From: Cyprinodon diabolis
Lineage: Eukaryota > Chordata > Actinopteri > Cyprinodontiformes > Cyprinodontidae
Length of the DNA: 64,000 nt
Assembly: GCA_030533445.1 (NCBI GenBank)
Contig: CM060081.1
Span: forward strand, 16,767,655-16,831,654
Reading direction: 5' to 3'
Positions 61,707 through 64,000 of this stretch are shown here, in pieces. Under the pieces are notes generated by a model. That model made no database searches. It worked only from the letters and a program-made list of their open reading frames with translations, and was not told the DNA's origin. The position numbers were made by a program, and so were the translations under genes. Positions within the stretch are counted from its first letter, which is position 1, and every line of letters starts with the position of its first letter.

Positions 61707-62094
61707 TGTGACGGCCCTGCTGTGCAGTCGGGTGAGCATATGTGTAAACTGCCTAAACTAGCACTATCAATTAAGGTCCTCTAAGTGGGAGGCGCTTCCA
61801 TTATGCAGCCACCTGGTTGGTATTTAAGGAGCGCCGTTCCATTTAGGAGTGTTGGTGTTCCCTGCTTGAGAGGCGCGTCTCATGGTCGAAGCAAGCACGC
61901 CGCAGACAGCCATCCAGTCCAGTCCAGACCAGGTTGGGGTCCAGGCGTGATCACCCCATCCGAGCTGCCGTCTGATGCCGACACCTAGTTTATTCTTTGA
62001 TTCTGCTAAATAAATGCCTTTTACAGGCTTAAAGCACTGGCTGTTTCCGTGTCCTCCCAGTTTTTGTCGCGACCAGTCGAGCCAGGTCGTAACA
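61707..62094 (+). mobile_element. Solo LTR, 388 bp, perfect 5-bp TSD GTAGA
   Basis: It starts TGTGACGGCC, ends GGTCGTAACA, and is flanked by GTAGA at 61702-61706 and 62095-62099. A TATA-like TATTTAAGG is at 61821 and AATAAA at 62009-62014, giving U3-R-U5 order on the + strand. Compared with the surrounding AT-rich intron it is GC-rich. It has no internal retroelement genes, so it is a recombination remnant of an LTR retrotransposon, Gypsy-like by general appearance (inference). Confidence 0.85.
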
Positions 62095-63469
62095 GTAGAT
62101 TACCCAAAAATGTTACTAAAGTAAGAGTACTTCTATTTCAGAAGCAAATTATAGAGTAGTCATCCAAGAATCAACTTAAAGAGGCATCATGGAGTTTTCG
62201 AATGATACTGCCACCTGTGGTCAAACACAGAACTGCAACGCACTTCTGATTGTTCTGATTTTCAGCTTACCTGGAGTTGCCATTCGTGTCCATGTTGAAC
62301 TAAATGCCAGTCGTTTCTGAGTATCCAAAAAAATCCATTTTGAAGATCCTGTTTCTGTCTCCACGGTGATGTCTAGTGATGAATTATTTAGGCTTACAAT
62401 AGACAAACTTATTTTCCTCCCTTATCAAATTCTTCCTCTCTCTCACAATTATACACCTGTTCAGCCTCATAAATATCCATTCTCAGAAATCTTCTGGGAC
62501 CCCTAATGAGCTGTGCGTTAACTTCTGGTTGATGTTTGTGTGAAAACGCATGGTGCTGCAGTGTGGGTAGTGTCTGAGAAAGAAATTTCTTGTGGCTTCA
62601 GAGACATTGCCTGCTGGGATGTGCATACATAAACACATAAACTTTCAGGATTTTGAGTAAATTCCTTTCCATATAGAGCAGGTCAAAATTGAGCAAAGAC
62701 ACAGTCTGAGGTATTCCAGCAGAAAAGTTCAACAAAACATGATTAAAACAAATCATTGATGCCCAAAACAAACCTCCATTCAAACTGATCCATCCCAGTG
62801 CAAGGAGGACACATTTTTATTTTTTAAAAAGAGCAATGACTTTTTCCTTTCAATCTCATAAGATCCCACAGGATCAAAACTATTGAAGCGGCACTGTAAA
62901 TTCTTAGAGGCAAAAATGAAACAAGGGTACAAACTGTAGCCTCTGCTTTGCTAAAGCCTCAAACTCATGGCAACTGATCTGAAATGCTCAACATAGAAAT
63001 GGTGGTGTATGAGTAAGACCAGAGGACATAAAAAAAATAATGGTGATAGGTAATTTATACTACAAGTAAATGCTCAGAAATCACTCAAAAGGCATAGTGC
63101 TTTTGACATATTCTTTAAATAGTACAGAGACGTATATAGTAAGAGATTCCTTTTATTTTTGATATAGCCACTGTTATATATAAAACAGGTTACGGTAAAT
63201 ATGAAAATGTTTTTTTAAGCAAGCAAATTACAACTAATGTCTGCATAGCCAACATTCGGTGCACCCAAAGTCAACGAGTTAATGTAGGTTTGTCTGTACA
63301 TTGCTAGCTCAATTATTAACAAGGAGGACGGGCACAAAAATCTGAGTTTCAGGATGATTTCTTAAGTTGAACTGAATCAATGTAATTGTTAACTGTGCTA
63401 TATATGCCAGACATACAATCAAGGTGAAATGCCAAGCCTTTGGTGAGCCCTCTCCTTTCCTACTTTCTC

Positions 63470-63589
<120 letters not shown>

Positions 63590-63590
<1 letters not shown>

Positions 63591-63821
63591 AATATAAATA
63601 TCCATCTATATAAATACCCATGTAAACACCGTGAGCAATAACCCTGTGTAATAGTGCTACTATATATTTAAAAAGAGCTGTCATTTGTGGATACACTGTA
63701 TATACTGTCTATATCCAATGCACCTTTGTCTTCCTTTGGCACCTTTTTCTCTTTTGACTATTTGAGCTGATGTAATGTGTAAATTTCTCCACTGTGAGAT
63801 CAATAAAGCCAATCAATCAAT
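63590..63821 (+). mobile_element. LINE 3'-untranslated tail
   Basis: CACTGTATATACTGTCTATA, then CCAATGCACCTTTGTCTTCC, and GTGTAAATTTCTCCACTGTG followed by AGATCAATAAAGCC, ending in an (AATC)n tail. It resembles the 3' end of fish L2-type LINEs. The same tail motif closes the SINE at 52871-53092. Confidence 0.6.
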
Positions 63822-63824
63822 CGA

Positions 63825-64000
63825 GTTCTCTAACTTTCCTGAGTGTTTCTGAATGCCTGATCCTGACCTGTTCTGCCTCTGGACCTTTGAGCCTGCCTGT
63901 CCTTGTTCTGATCTGTTTGCCTCACCTGTCTTCGGAAGTCCTGCTGGATTTAGGTCTTTCTGTGTATCGAACCTGGAACTGTTTTCCGAAAGCTTTCTGG
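63825..64000 (+). repeat. Dispersed repeat, family D, copy 3 (cut by window end)
   Basis: GTGTTTCTGAATGCCTGATC, then CTGACCTGTTCTGCCTCTGG and CTGTCTTCGGAAGTCC align with the internal part of copies 1 and 2. It continues beyond the window. Confidence 0.6.

Overview
This is vertebrate, almost certainly teleost fish, genomic DNA. It is AT-rich and dominated by introns. One protein-coding gene is supported: six consecutive coding exons on the + strand (4975-5135, 9314-9438, 13868-14013, 33030-33162, 44890-45077, 52064-52174). Together they give 864 nt, or 288 codons, in one unbroken reading frame with GT/AG borders and compatible splice phases. The peptide is a class II facilitative hexose/urate transporter of the SLC2A (GLUT) family and is closest to SLC2A9/GLUT9. 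By alignment from memory it corresponds to human GLUT9 residues ~84-371, from the first extracellular loop to TM8. The 5' exons (N-terminus, TM1) and 3' exons (TM9-12, C-tail) were not found and presumably lie outside the window. A fish-specific class II paralogue (slc2a15-like) is the main alternative.

Everything else is intron: partial upstream (1-4974), 4.2 kb, 4.4 kb, 19.0 kb, 11.7 kb, 7.0 kb, and more than 11.8 kb running off the right edge. The introns hold many transposable elements, several with exact ends and target-site duplications (TSDs) readable in the sequence. They include two hAT-type MITEs (3370-3705, 31878-32253), a dead DD37E-type Tc1/mariner element (10207-11480), and a pair of solo-LTR-like elements of one family in opposite orientation (11705-12419, 19062-19774). 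There are also a 977-bp LTR-like element (16950-17926), a 388-bp solo LTR with perfect TSD (61707-62094), and a Harbinger-like foldback element (26988-27881) nested in an older LINE fragment. A second LINE fragment lies at 34725-35080. tRNA-derived SINEs of at least three families are present (4439-4742, 20625-20830 and 39640-39810; 34184-34526; 52871-53092). A further repeat family occurs three times (23680-24205, 46724-47400, 63825-64000). Long (TA)n microsatellites punctuate introns 4-6. The fish assignment rests on these repeat types, which I recognise as typical of teleosts, plus the GLUT9 divergence.

Functionally there is one transporter gene with TE-loaded introns and no operon-like or clustered system. 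I saw no second gene, tRNA/rRNA gene or CRISPR-like array. The observations most worth following up concern TE architecture (the composite foldback element, the DD37E element, the SINE/LINE shared tail) and conservation of disease-relevant GLUT9 residues. I found no convincing previously undescribed biological system.
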